Part shown: positions 1 through 8,213 of the stretch, piece by piece
How positions within the stretch are numbered: position 1 is the first letter of the stretch
How the letters are laid out: each line of letters begins with the position of its first letter
Assembly: GCA_005888865.1 (NCBI GenBank)
Contig: VBCL01000054.1
Location: 22,231 to 41,647, forward strand
Direction: 5' to 3'
Source of the DNA: Betaproteobacteria bacterium
GTDB taxonomy: Bacteria > Pseudomonadota > Gammaproteobacteria > Burkholderiales > Casimicrobiaceae
DNA length: 19,417 nucleotides
Position numbers and translations under genes: made by a program
Notes under the pieces: generated by a model
Databases searched by the model: none
What the model saw: the letters and a program-made list of their open reading frames with translations, nothing else
Told to the model about the DNA's origin: nothing

Positions 1-1771
1 GAAGGCGGCTGGACGCGGGCGAACCGATCTTGCGTGGGGGAATCTCGACGCCGGGATCGCGCAGGGGGATGTCCGTGTCGAGGCGGTCTACACAACGCCG
101 ATGGAGCACCACAATCCGATGGAGCCGCACGCGACCGTTGCCCGCTGGGAGGGCGATCGGCTCACGCTTTACGACGCGACACAGTACGTGTCGGGGGTCC
201 GCGATACGGTCGCCAAGACCCTCGGCATTTCGCCCGACAACGTGCGAGTCATCTCGCCTTTCGTCGGCGGGGGCTTCGGCTGCAAGGGTTCGGTGTGGTC
301 GCACGTGGTTCTGGCCGCGATGGCTGCCCGCAAGGTCGGACGGCCGGTGAAACTCGTGCTGACCCGGCCGCAGATGTTCGGGCCGGTCGGCGGTCGGCCG
401 ATGACCGAGCAGCATCTGCTGCTCGCGGCGCGTCGCGATGGGCAGTTGACGGCGATCCGTCACGACGTGATCTCGCATACGTCCGAATTCGAGGACTTTG
501 TCGAGCCTGCGGCACAGCCCACGCGCGCGCTCTACGCCTGCGCCAACGCGGCGACGAGCCACCGGCTGGTGAAGCTCAACGTGGGGACCCCGACGTTTCA
601 GCGCGCGCCCGGAGAAGCGACCGGAAGCTTCGCCATCGAGACCGCGATGGACGAGCTGGCGTACGCGCTCGCGATGGATCCCTTGGAGCTGCGGCTGCGC
701 AATCACGCGGACGTCGAACCGTCGAGCGGCAAGTTGTGGTCGAGCAAGCGATTGCGCGAATGCTACCGCGAAGCAGCCGCGCGCTTCGATTGGGCGGAAC
801 GCACGCCGCAGCCGCGCTCGATGCGCGACGGCCATTGGCTCGTCGGCTGGGGCCTTGCCACCGCGACGTACCCGGCGCATCGCGCTCCGGCGACGGCGTT
901 GGCGCGCATCCTGCCCGACGGTTCCGCGCTGGTGCAGTCCGGATCGCAGGATCTCGGCACCGGCACGTACACGGTGATGACCCAGGTCGCGGCCGAAGCG
1001 CTCGGTCTTCCCGTCGAGAAGGTACGCTTCGAGCTCGGTGACACCGCGCTTCCGCCGGCGCCGGTGTCGGGCGGCTCCATGACGGTCGCGAGCGTCGCGC
1101 CGGCGGTCCAGGCGGCGTGTCAGGCACTGCGTGCCAAGCTTATCGGGTTGGCGATCGAGGATCCGCGTTCGGCGCTCGCCGGGATGCGGCGCGACGACGC
1201 GCTGATCGACAACGGAGCGATCGTTGTCCGAAGCGATCCAGCACGCCGCGAGACGCTGGCCGCGCTCGCCGGGCGTCACGGCGATGCGCTTGTGGCACAA
1301 GCGCAGGCCAAGCCCGGCCCCGAGGAAGAGCATTACGCGTCGCGCTCGTTCGGCGCGGTGTTCGCCGAGGTGCGCGTCGATCTTGCGCTCGGCGTGATCC
1401 GCGTCCCGCGCATCGTCGCAGCGTACAGCGTCGGACGGCTCCTCAACGCGAAGACGGCTCGCAGCCAGCTTCAGGGCGGAATCGTCTGGGGCGTGAGCCA
1501 GGCGCTGTTCGAAGAAAGCGTGCTCGATCGCCGCTACGGCCGATTCGTCAACGGCAATCTGGCCGACTACCACGTTCCGGTGAACGCCGACATCGGGCAG
1601 ATCGACGTCACATTCGTCGAAGAGAACGACGAGAACTTCAATCCGGTCGGCGCACGCGGCATCGGCGAGATCGGCATTACCGGCGTTCCCGGCGCGCTCT
1701 CGAATGCGGTCTACCACGCCACGGGTAGAAGGGTGCGGGATCTGCCCATCACCCTCGACAAGTTGCTCTGA
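1..1771 (+). CDS. Molybdopterin-binding subunit of a xanthine dehydrogenase/aldehyde oxidase family enzyme (5' truncated)
   Basis: This is the C-terminal part (589 readable residues, first full codon at base 2) of the large molybdenum-cofactor subunit of a molybdenum hydroxylase; the gene begins outside the window. The reading frame is open from the window edge through a family-like stretch (TTPMEHHNPMEPHATVA), so the internal ATG at 101 is not the true start. Visible cofactor motifs are GGGFGCKG (about 268-291), SGSQDLGTGTYTVMTQ (about 939-986) and, near the C terminus, GARGIGEIGITGVPGA, in which Glu at 1667-1669 matches the catalytic base of the family. Such subunits hydroxylate aldehydes or N-heterocycles with water and pass electrons to FeS and FAD partner subunits, probably encoded upstream. 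The sequence resembles the PaoC/YagR type, which acts on aldehydes in the periplasm, but the substrate cannot be read from this fragment. It ends 32 nt before the metallothionein gene. Confidence 0.93.
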   Translation, partial: KAAGRGRTDLAWGNLDAGIAQGDVRVEAVYTTPMEHHNPMEPHATVARWEGDRLTLYDATQYVSGVRDTVAKTLGISPDNVRVISPFVGGGFGCKGSVWSHVVLAAMAARKVGRPVKLVLTRPQMFGPVGGRPMTEQHLLLAARRDGQLTAIRHDVISHTSEFEDFVEPAAQPTRALYACANAATSHRLVKLNVGTPTFQRAPGEATGSFAIETAMDELAYALAMDPLELRLRNHADVEPSSGKLWSSKRLRECYREAAARFDWAERTPQPRSMRDGHWLVGWGLATATYPAHRAPATALARILPDGSALVQSGSQDLGTGTYTVMTQVAAEALGLPVEKVRFELGDTALPPAPVSGGSMTVASVAPAVQAACQALRAKLIGLAIEDPRSALAGMRRDDALIDNGAIVVRSDPARRETLAALAGRHGDALVAQAQAKPGPEEEHYASRSFGAVFAEVRVDLALGVIRVPRIVAAYSVGRLLNAKTARSQLQGGIVWGVSQALFEESVLDRRYGRFVNGNLADYHVPVNADIGQIDVTFVEENDENFNPVGARGIGEIGITGVPGALSNAVYHATGRRVRDLPITLDKLL

Positions 1772-1803
1772 TTCCCCACGCCAATAAGCGCAAGGAAAGC
1801 GGT

Positions 1804-1989
1804 ATGGAGGACGCGATCCTTTCGACCAGCGATAACGTCTCGGGCCTGTGCGCGCACCCGGGGTGTGGCTGCGCGGTGGCCTCCGGCGAGACCTATTGCT
1901 GCGAGTATTGCGCCGCGGCAGACACTAGTGCCGAAGAAACGCTGCAACAGGGCTGTGGCTGCGGCCACCCCGAGTGTGACGCCGCCTAA
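1804..1989 (+). CDS. Small cysteine-rich metallothionein (SmtA/BmtA-like)
   Basis: This 61-residue protein has nine cysteines (16, 21, 23, 32, 33, 36, 51, 53, 58) and histidines at 18 and 55. They are arranged as an N-terminal HPGCGC segment, a central YCCEYC segment and a C-terminal GCGCGHPEC segment. The order resembles bacterial metallothioneins such as cyanobacterial SmtA, which bind zinc or cadmium in a single thiolate/imidazole cluster in the cytoplasm. The start is supported by AAGGAAAG (1792-1799), four bases before the ATG. The gene follows the molybdoenzyme subunit by 32 nt with no clear promoter in between, so it may be read from the same transcript. No ArsR/SmtB-type regulator is adjacent; the ArsR-like gene at 13349 is far away and has no cysteines. 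Family assignment is good; metal preference is unknown. Confidence 0.85.
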   Translation: MEDAILSTSDNVSGLCAHPGCGCAVASGETYCCEYCAAADTSAEETLQQGCGCGHPECDAA

Positions 1990-2138
1990 TCGGCACGCCT
2001 TGTAATCTGCAGGTAGCTTCGCGCTATTCCGTCCGTAGCTCTTCTCAGGTCTTTTGCGGGACAATAGCGGTCTCGACGGCGTTGCCGTGACGCGCGCTGC
2101 ATTCATTGTCGCGCGACCGGCGATGCCCGTCGCGATCT

Positions 2139-2144
2139 GAGGAG
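2139..2144 (+). promoter_or_regulatory. Ribosome binding site that fixes the glutamate dehydrogenase start
   Basis: GAGGAG lies six bases before the ATG at 2151. The same frame is open back to a TTG at 2106, but that codon has no comparable site, so 2151 is the preferred start. Confidence 0.75.
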
Positions 2145-2150
2145 ATCGGC

Positions 2151-5100
2151 ATGAAGGCGAATGGAGAAGGCGGCGGGGCGCAACGCCTCGACGAAGTGCT
2201 GAAGCTCGTGCGCACCAAGGTCGCGCCGGCTCAACGCGCGGCGGTCGAGGACTTCGCCATCCGCTATTTCCAGGACGTCGACGCCGAGGACCTCTCGGAG
2301 CGCCAGCCCGCCGACCTCTACGGCGCCGCGCTGTCGCACTGGAACTTCGCGCGCAGGCGGGAACCGGGCCGGTTGCGCGTCCGCGTGCTCAATCCGACGC
2401 TCGAGGAGCACGGCTGGCAGTCCACGCACACCGTCGTCGAAATCGTCAACGACGACATGCCGTTCCTGGTCGATTCCGTGACCATGGAGGTCAATCGCCA
2501 CGGGCTGATGCTGCACCTCATCATCCATCCGATCGTCGCGGTCGAGCGTGCTGCCGACGGGACATTGACGGGTCTCGCGCGCGAAGACGCCAGGGATGCG
2601 CGGCGCGAGTCGTTCATCCACGTTGAGGTCGATCGCATGACCGACAGCGCGCAGCTCGAGTCACTGGCTGCGGATTTGACCGGCGTGCTCGACGACGTGC
2701 GCGCGGCGGTCGACGACTGGAAGCCGATGATCGAGCGCTTGCATGCCGTTATCGCCGAAGTCGAGCGCCAGCGGCCCCCGCTGTCGGAAGACGAGCTCGC
2801 CGAAGGCCACGACTTCCTGCGCTGGCTCGCCGACAATCATTTCACGTTCCTCGGCTACCGCTGCCACGAGCTGGCGGTCGTCAACGGCGAGGACGCGCTC
2901 AAAGTCGTTCCCGGAACGAGTCTCGGCATTCTCCGCGAAGCGCCGAGCAAGGACGTCGCCGCGAGCTTCTCGGCGCTGCCGCCGGAGGTTCGCGCCTACG
3001 CTCGGCGGCCGGAGCTGCTCGTCGTGACCAAGGCCACCTCGCGCTCGACGGTGCATCGGCCCGGTTACCTCGACTACATCGCGGTGAAGCGTTTCAACGC
3101 CAAGGGCGAAGTCACCGGGGAAGATCGTTTTCTCGGGCTCTTCACCTCGACCGCCTACAGCGCCAATCCCGCCGAGATCCCGCTGCTTCGCCGCAAGATC
3201 GCCAACGTCGAGAAGCGCGCGAACCTGCCGCCCGGCGGCCACGCCAGCAAGGCGCTGGTGAATATCCTGGAGACGTATCCGAGGGACGAGCTGTTCCAGA
3301 CCAGCGAAGAGAATCTCCTGCGTACGTCGAAGGCGATCCTTCACCTTGAGGATCGGCAACGGTTGCGTCTGTTCGTGCGCCGCGACGCGTTCGAGCGTTT
3401 CCTTTCCTGCCTTATCTATGCGCCACGCGAGAATTACACGACCGAGCTGCGCCAGAAATGGCAGGCGATCCTGACAGAGGCTTTTGGAGGCAGCAGCTCG
3501 GAGTTCAACGTCCATCTTTCCGAATCGCCGCTCGCGCGTGTGATGATCACCGTGCGCACGACGCCGGGACGCATCCCGGAGTACGACGTGCGCGCAGTCG
3601 AAGCACGACTGGTTGCGGCGGCGCGGCGCTGGGAAGACGACCTCAAGGACGCGCTCATCGAGTCGCTGGGCGAGGCCCGCGGCAACGCGCTATTCCGTCA
3701 CTTTGGCGCCGCGTTCCCCGCGGGCTATCGCGAGGATTTCGAAGCGCGGGCCGCCGTGCCCGACATCGAGATGATGGCGAGGCTCACCGACGAGGAGCCG
3801 CTGGGCATGGCGCTGTATCGTCCGCTGGAGGCGATGCCGGGCACGCTGCGTTTCAAGCTGTTCCATCGCGGCGGCCCGGTGACGTTGTCCGACAGCCTGC
3901 CGATGCTCGAGCGCATGGGCCTCAGGGTGCTCGACGAGCGCCCGTACCGGGTCAGCCCCGAGGGACTGCCGCCGGTATGGATGCACGACCTGGGTTTGCT
4001 CGCGGTCGCGAGACAGGCCGACGTCGAGGTCGACACCTTGCACGCCGTGTTCGCCGATGCCTTCGGACGCGTGTTTCGCGGCGACATCGAAAGCGACGAT
4101 TTCAATCGGCTGGTCGTCGCGGCACGGCTCCCGGCCGAGGAAATCGTCATCCTGCGCGCGTACGCGAAATATCTCCGGCAGATCGGCTTCCCGCTTTCAC
4201 AGGCGTTCATCGAGGCAACACTCGCGTCGCACGCGGACATTGCGCGAGATCTCGTCGGGCTGTTCAAGCTGCGCTTCGACCCCGCGGAGAGCCCGGGCGT
4301 CGGCGTGCGCACCGCGGAGCAGGTGCGCGGAATCGAAGCCGCGCTCGAAGCGGTCGAGAATCTCTCCGAGGATCGCGTGCTCCGCCAGTATCTCGCGCTC
4401 ATCCAGGCCACGACCCGCACCAACTTCTGGCGGCGGGACGCCGAGGGCCGCCGCAAGCGGTTCGTGTCGTTCAAGTTCGATCCCTGGAAGGTGCCGGGAT
4501 TGCCCGAGCCCAAGCCGAAGTTCGAGATCTTCGTCTATTCGACGCGTTTCGAGGGCGTGCACCTGCGCGGTGGCAGAGTCGCGCGCGGCGGCTTGCGCTG
4601 GTCCGACCGTCCGGAAGACTTCCGCACCGAGGTGCTGGGCCTGGTCAAGGCGCAGATGGTCAAGAACACGGTCATCGTTCCGGTCGGCTCGAAGGGCGGC
4701 TTCGTGCTCAAGCGTGCACCTTCGCCGTCCGATCGCGAGGCGTATCTCAAGGAGGGCGTGGCCTGCTATCAGGACTATCTGCGGGGGCTTCTCGATCTCA
4801 CCGACAACCGCATGGGCGACGAGATTGTTCCGCCCCCGGACGTCAAGCGCCACGACACCGACGATCCGTATCTCGTCGTCGCCGCGGACAAGGGCACGGC
4901 GACGTTCTCCGACTACGCCAATGCCATCAGCAAGGAATACGGATTCTGGCTCGGCGACGCCTTCGCCTCGGGCGGATCGGCCGGCTACGACCACAAGGTG
5001 ATGGGCATCACCGCGCGCGGCGCCTGGGAATCGGTCAAGCGGCATTTCCGCGAGATGGGCATCGACACGCAAACGACCGATTTCACCGTCGCCGGCATCG

Positions 5101-6974
5101 GCGACATGTCCGGCGACGTGTTCGGCAACGGCATGCTTCTGTCGCGTCACATCAGGCTCGTCGCTGCGTTCGATCACCGGCACATCTTTGTCGACCCCGA
5201 CCCCGATCCGGAAAAGAGCTTTGCGGAGCGCGAGCGCATGTTCAAGCTCCCGCGTTCGTCGTGGGCCGATTACGACGCGAGGCTGATCTCGACCGGCGGC
5301 GGCGTGCACCCTCGCAGCGCGAAGTCGATTGCGATCACCCCGGAGGTCAAGCGGTCGCTCTCGATTACCGTCGACGCGATGACCCCCACGGAGCTCGTCA
5401 ACGCGATCCTCAAGGCGCCGGTCGATCTCGTCTACAACGGCGGCATCGGCACCTATGTCAAGGCGACGGGTGAAACGCATGCGCAGGTCGGCGATCGCGC
5501 CAACGATGCGCTGCGGGTGAATGGACGCGAGCTGCGCTGCAAAGTCTTCGTCGAAGGCGGGAATCTCGGTTGCAGCCAGCTCGGGCGGGTCGAGTTCGCG
5601 CTGGCCGGAGGCCGCATCAACACCGACGCCATCGACAACTCGGCGGGCGTCGACACCTCCGACCACGAGGTCAACATCAAGATCCTGCTGGGGCTCCCGA
5701 TCGCCGACGGCGAGCTGACCGAGAAGCAACGCAATGCGCTGCTTGCGGAGATGACCGACGACGTCGCGGCGCTGGTGCTTCGCGACAACAGGTTCCAGAC
5801 GCAGTCGCTCTCGGTGAACGGACGGATCGCCCCGCAGCTGCTCGACGCGCACCAGCGCTTCATCGAATTCCTGGAGAAGACGGGTCGACTCAACCGCCCG
5901 CTGGAATTCCTCCCCGACGATGACGAGATTGCCGAGCGGCGGGCGAGAGGCGGGGGGCTCACCAGCCCCGAACGCGCGGTGCTCCTCGCGTACAGCAAGA
6001 TCTGGCTCTACGACGAGCTGCTGGCATCGCCCTTGCCGGACGATCCGTGGGTCGCGACCGCACTTTCACGCTATTTCCCGAGGGCGGTGCGTGAGCGCTA
6101 CGCCGCATACATGGCTCGCCACGCGCTGAAGCGGGACATCATTGCCACATACATCACCAACAGCATGGTGAACCGTGTCGGATGCGTCTTCGTGCATCGG
6201 CTGCTCGAAACAGCCGGTGCCAAGCCCGACGAGATAGTGCGCGCGTATCTGCTTACCCGCGAAGTCTTCGGCTTCGTCGATCTCTGGATGGCGATCGAAG
6301 CGTTGGACAACCGGGTCGACGATGCGGTGCAGTCGGCGATGCTCCTCGATACCGGCCGGCTGATCGAGCGCGGGACGACGTGGTTCCTGCGCTCGCGGCG
6401 GCTCACCGAAGACATGGCGGTCACGATCACGCATTTCGTGTCGCAGGTCGGGAGCCTCGCGTCGCGCCTGCCCAGGCTCCTGGACTCCGCGGAGCGCGCA
6501 CGCGCCGATGCGGCCGCCGCCGCTTATGTGGCCAAGGGGGTACCCACAGAGCTTGCCACGCGCGTGGTCGCCTTCGGCACACTCTATGCGGCGCTCGACA
6601 TCGTCGAGGTAGCCGGTGCGGCAAAGCGACCGGTGGAAACCGTCGCCGACCTCTATTTCGACCTCTCGACGCGACTGGGCGTACCGTGGCTGCGGGAGAA
6701 GATCGCGGAGCTTCCCGGCGACGCGCATTGGGAGACCCTCGCCAAGGGTGCGATGCAGGACGATCTGTCGAGTCTGCAACGGACGATCACCGCCGAGGTC
6801 CTCGCCGACGGGGCCGACGGCGCGACCTCCAGCAAGCTCGTCACGGCGTGGGAGGGTCGCAACCGGCGCAGCATCGATCGCGCGGCTGAATTGCTCGAGG
6901 AGTTGCGTGCCGCATCGACCGTCGACACGGCGATGCTGTCGGTCGCGCTGCGCGAGCTCCGGAATCTCGCGTAG
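2151..6974 (+). CDS. gdhB: Large NAD-specific glutamate dehydrogenase (about 180 kDa class)
   Basis: The 1,607-residue protein matches the usual length (about 1,600) of the large bacterial NAD-GDH class known from Streptomyces and Pseudomonas. It catalyses oxidative deamination of L-glutamate to 2-oxoglutarate and ammonium with NAD+ in the cytoplasm, usually for glutamate and arginine catabolism. The long N-terminal half contains ACT-like regulatory segments (VEIVNDDMPFLVDSV, about residues 97-111). The catalytic core includes RGGLRWSDRPEDFRTEVLGL and the lysine-bearing MVKNTVIVPVGSKGGFVLK (together about 810-855), then the dinucleotide-binding stretch GIGDMSGDVFGNGMLLS (982-998) and VEGGNLGCSQLGRVE (about 1134-1148). 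A C-terminal helical region follows. The start is set by the GAGGAG site. The gene is monocistronic in appearance and its TAG stop directly abuts the stop of the convergent DUF4337 gene. The symbol follows Pseudomonas usage; the family call itself is very secure. Confidence 0.97.
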   Translation: MKANGEGGGAQRLDEVLKLVRTKVAPAQRAAVEDFAIRYFQDVDAEDLSERQPADLYGAALSHWNFARRREPGRLRVRVLNPTLEEHGWQSTHTVVEIVNDDMPFLVDSVTMEVNRHGLMLHLIIHPIVAVERAADGTLTGLAREDARDARRESFIHVEVDRMTDSAQLESLAADLTGVLDDVRAAVDDWKPMIERLHAVIAEVERQRPPLSEDELAEGHDFLRWLADNHFTFLGYRCHELAVVNGEDALKVVPGTSLGILREAPSKDVAASFSALPPEVRAYARRPELLVVTKATSRSTVHRPGYLDYIAVKRFNAKGEVTGEDRFLGLFTSTAYSANPAEIPLLRRKIANVEKRANLPPGGHASKALVNILETYPRDELFQTSEENLLRTSKAILHLEDRQRLRLFVRRDAFERFLSCLIYAPRENYTTELRQKWQAILTEAFGGSSSEFNVHLSESPLARVMITVRTTPGRIPEYDVRAVEARLVAAARRWEDDLKDALIESLGEARGNALFRHFGAAFPAGYREDFEARAAVPDIEMMARLTDEEPLGMALYRPLEAMPGTLRFKLFHRGGPVTLSDSLPMLERMGLRVLDERPYRVSPEGLPPVWMHDLGLLAVARQADVEVDTLHAVFADAFGRVFRGDIESDDFNRLVVAARLPAEEIVILRAYAKYLRQIGFPLSQAFIEATLASHADIARDLVGLFKLRFDPAESPGVGVRTAEQVRGIEAALEAVENLSEDRVLRQYLALIQATTRTNFWRRDAEGRRKRFVSFKFDPWKVPGLPEPKPKFEIFVYSTRFEGVHLRGGRVARGGLRWSDRPEDFRTEVLGLVKAQMVKNTVIVPVGSKGGFVLKRAPSPSDREAYLKEGVACYQDYLRGLLDLTDNRMGDEIVPPPDVKRHDTDDPYLVVAADKGTATFSDYANAISKEYGFWLGDAFASGGSAGYDHKVMGITARGAWESVKRHFREMGIDTQTTDFTVAGIGDMSGDVFGNGMLLSRHIRLVAAFDHRHIFVDPDPDPEKSFAERERMFKLPRSSWADYDARLISTGGGVHPRSAKSIAITPEVKRSLSITVDAMTPTELVNAILKAPVDLVYNGGIGTYVKATGETHAQVGDRANDALRVNGRELRCKVFVEGGNLGCSQLGRVEFALAGGRINTDAIDNSAGVDTSDHEVNIKILLGLPIADGELTEKQRNALLAEMTDDVAALVLRDNRFQTQSLSVNGRIAPQLLDAHQRFIEFLEKTGRLNRPLEFLPDDDEIAERRARGGGLTSPERAVLLAYSKIWLYDELLASPLPDDPWVATALSRYFPRAVRERYAAYMARHALKRDIIATYITNSMVNRVGCVFVHRLLETAGAKPDEIVRAYLLTREVFGFVDLWMAIEALDNRVDDAVQSAMLLDTGRLIERGTTWFLRSRRLTEDMAVTITHFVSQVGSLASRLPRLLDSAERARADAAAAAYVAKGVPTELATRVVAFGTLYAALDIVEVAGAAKRPVETVADLYFDLSTRLGVPWLREKIAELPGDAHWETLAKGAMQDDLSSLQRTITAEVLADGADGATSSKLVTAWEGRNRRSIDRAAELLEELRAASTVDTAMLSVALRELRNLA

Positions 6975-7547
6975 CTACACGTGCGCCAGCGCCAGTGCGC
7001 CCACCGCGACCGACACCGCCGCGACGCCGTACGAGATGTACTGCAAACCCTTGTTGCGGGTGAGGATGGTGATCGCCGCCAGCGCAATCGCGATCTGGAT
7101 CAGCGTCGTCGCTTGCGCCCAGCGGTGGTGGACGTGCATTGACGCTTCGCTTTTTTCCTCTGCCTCCTTGGACTGCTGCTCGAGTTTCCTCGCCTCGGGC
7201 ATGATTTCATCCTTTTCCTTCTTGTAGCGGTCGACCTCCTTCTGGTATCTCGCCTGCAATTCGCCGGAGGTCAGCGTCGCGCCCAACTCGGCAAGATTCT
7301 GCTTGCTGCTCTTGGCCTGATAGAAATTCCACTGGTCCGAAGCTTCGGTCTTTCGGATCGCCGCCTCGTTCTTGAACAGCAGCGCATCGTTTTGCGTCGC
7401 ACCGCCCATGTAACCGAAGAACGCGCCGATCGTCGCGAAGATCGCGGTCATCACCGCGATGCGGCCTGCGAACAGATCGCCGTGCTGTGCGCGATGCTCG
7501 ACTTCATGCTCGTGCGGACCGTGTACGTGAAATTCTCCCTCGGACAT
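6975..7547 (-). CDS. DUF4337 family membrane protein
   Basis: The 190-residue protein matches the DUF4337 layout: a His-rich N terminus (HVHGPHEHEVEHRAQHGD), one membrane segment at about 28-49 (IAVMTAIFATIGAFFGYMGG), a long charged helical middle part (about 55-135, many Lys/Glu, probably coiled coil), and two C-terminal membrane segments at about 143-163 and 167-189. The molecular function is unknown. The ATG at 7545-7547 is preceded by an AGGGAG-type ribosome binding site on the minus strand. It lies 48 nt downstream of folA on the same strand, so the two may be cotranscribed. Its stop codon abuts the gdh stop, leaving no room for a separate terminator between the genes. The His-rich N terminus could bind metal, but this is speculation. 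Confidence 0.85.
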   Translation of the reverse strand: MSEGEFHVHGPHEHEVEHRAQHGDLFAGRIAVMTAIFATIGAFFGYMGGATQNDALLFKNEAAIRKTEASDQWNFYQAKSSKQNLAELGATLTSGELQARYQKEVDRYKKEKDEIMPEARKLEQQSKEAEEKSEASMHVHHRWAQATTLIQIAIALAAITILTRNKGLQYISYGVAAVSVAVGALALAHV

Positions 7548-7595
7548 GCGTATGCTCCCTTGAATGTGGTTGCGAGATTGCGGGCGGCCGCAAAG

Positions 7596-8150
7596 TCAAC
7601 CGCGCGGCCGTTCGTAGGTGACGAAATGGTAGGTAAGCGCGCCCGGCGCGTCCAGCGCTCCGTGCTCCGTACGCGAAGTCTCGCGCCAGAGCGCGCGATC
7701 GAAGTCCGGAAAGCGTGCATCGCCCTGGAAATCGCCCACAATTTCGGTCAGGTACAGGAGCTCTGCGCGGGGAAGCGCTTCGCGGTAAAGCGCTTCCCCG
7801 CCGATGATGAATACCGGCTCGGGCCGAGTGGCGCGTTCGAGTGCTTCGTCGAGCGAGCGCGCGAATTCCACGCCGGGCACGGACCTCGGCGGCGTATGTG
7901 TGACCACCATGTTCTGTCGCGCGGGAAGCGGCTTGCCGATCGACTCCCAGGTTCGCCGGCCCATGACGACGCTGTGCCCGGTCGTCAAGTCGCGGAAGCG
8001 CTTCATGTCCTCGGGCAGCCGCCACGGCAGGTGGTTGTCGACGCCGATCACGCCGTTGCGCGCGACGGCGGCTATCAGTGCGATGCGCGGCAGCGCGAGA
8101 CGCCCCGCCGACGCCCTTGGCGAGGCGGTGGAGGGTGGTGTATGGTGCAC
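7596..8150 (-). CDS. folA: Dihydrofolate reductase
   Basis: This enzyme reduces dihydrofolate to tetrahydrofolate with NADPH in the cytoplasm, regenerating the cofactor oxidised by thymidylate synthase (thyA lies at 12393-13187). The visible core is IALIAAVARNGVIG, then LPWRLPEDMKRF with the catalytic Asp48 (E. coli Asp27 equivalent), VVMGRRTWESIGKPLP (NADPH and substrate contacts), and VFIIGGEALYREALP with the family GG. The GTG at 8148-8150 gives 184 residues, about 21 more than E. coli FolA at the N terminus. This extension is Pro/Ser/Ala-rich and probably flexible; no ATG, GTG or TTG occurs in it closer to the core, and no strong ribosome binding site is seen. A TATAAT on the minus strand at 8186-8191 would give a leader of about 30 nt. 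The start is the uncertain part; the function is secure. Confidence 0.95.
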   Translation of the reverse strand: MHHTPPSTASPRASAGRLALPRIALIAAVARNGVIGVDNHLPWRLPEDMKRFRDLTTGHSVVMGRRTWESIGKPLPARQNMVVTHTPPRSVPGVEFARSLDEALERATRPEPVFIIGGEALYREALPRAELLYLTEIVGDFQGDARFPDFDRALWRETSRTEHGALDAPGALTYHFVTYERPRG

Positions 8151-8185
8151 GCGTCGCAGCTCACGTCAGATATCGTTCGACCACG

Positions 8186-8193
8186 ATTATAAC
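8186..8193. promoter_or_regulatory. Overlapping divergent -10 elements between folA and glrK
   Basis: The 63-bp gap between the divergent genes holds a perfect TATAAT on the minus strand (8186-8191), correctly placed for folA, and an overlapping TATAAC on the plus strand (8188-8193), correctly placed for glrK. Neither has a convincing TTGACA-like -35 box at 16-18 bp, so the assignment rests on the -10 sequences and their position. Confidence 0.4.
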
Positions 8194-8213
8194 GGTCGCC
8201 CACTCAACCCGCC

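Noticed and set aside
2106..2150. Upstream TTG start for the glutamate dehydrogenase.
   Set aside because: No ribosome binding site there, whereas the ATG at 2151 has GAGGAG at ideal spacing.
4197..5852. Minus-strand open frame of 551 codons inside the glutamate dehydrogenase gene.
   Set aside because: It is antisense to the most conserved catalytic part of the dehydrogenase and shows no recognisable protein motif.
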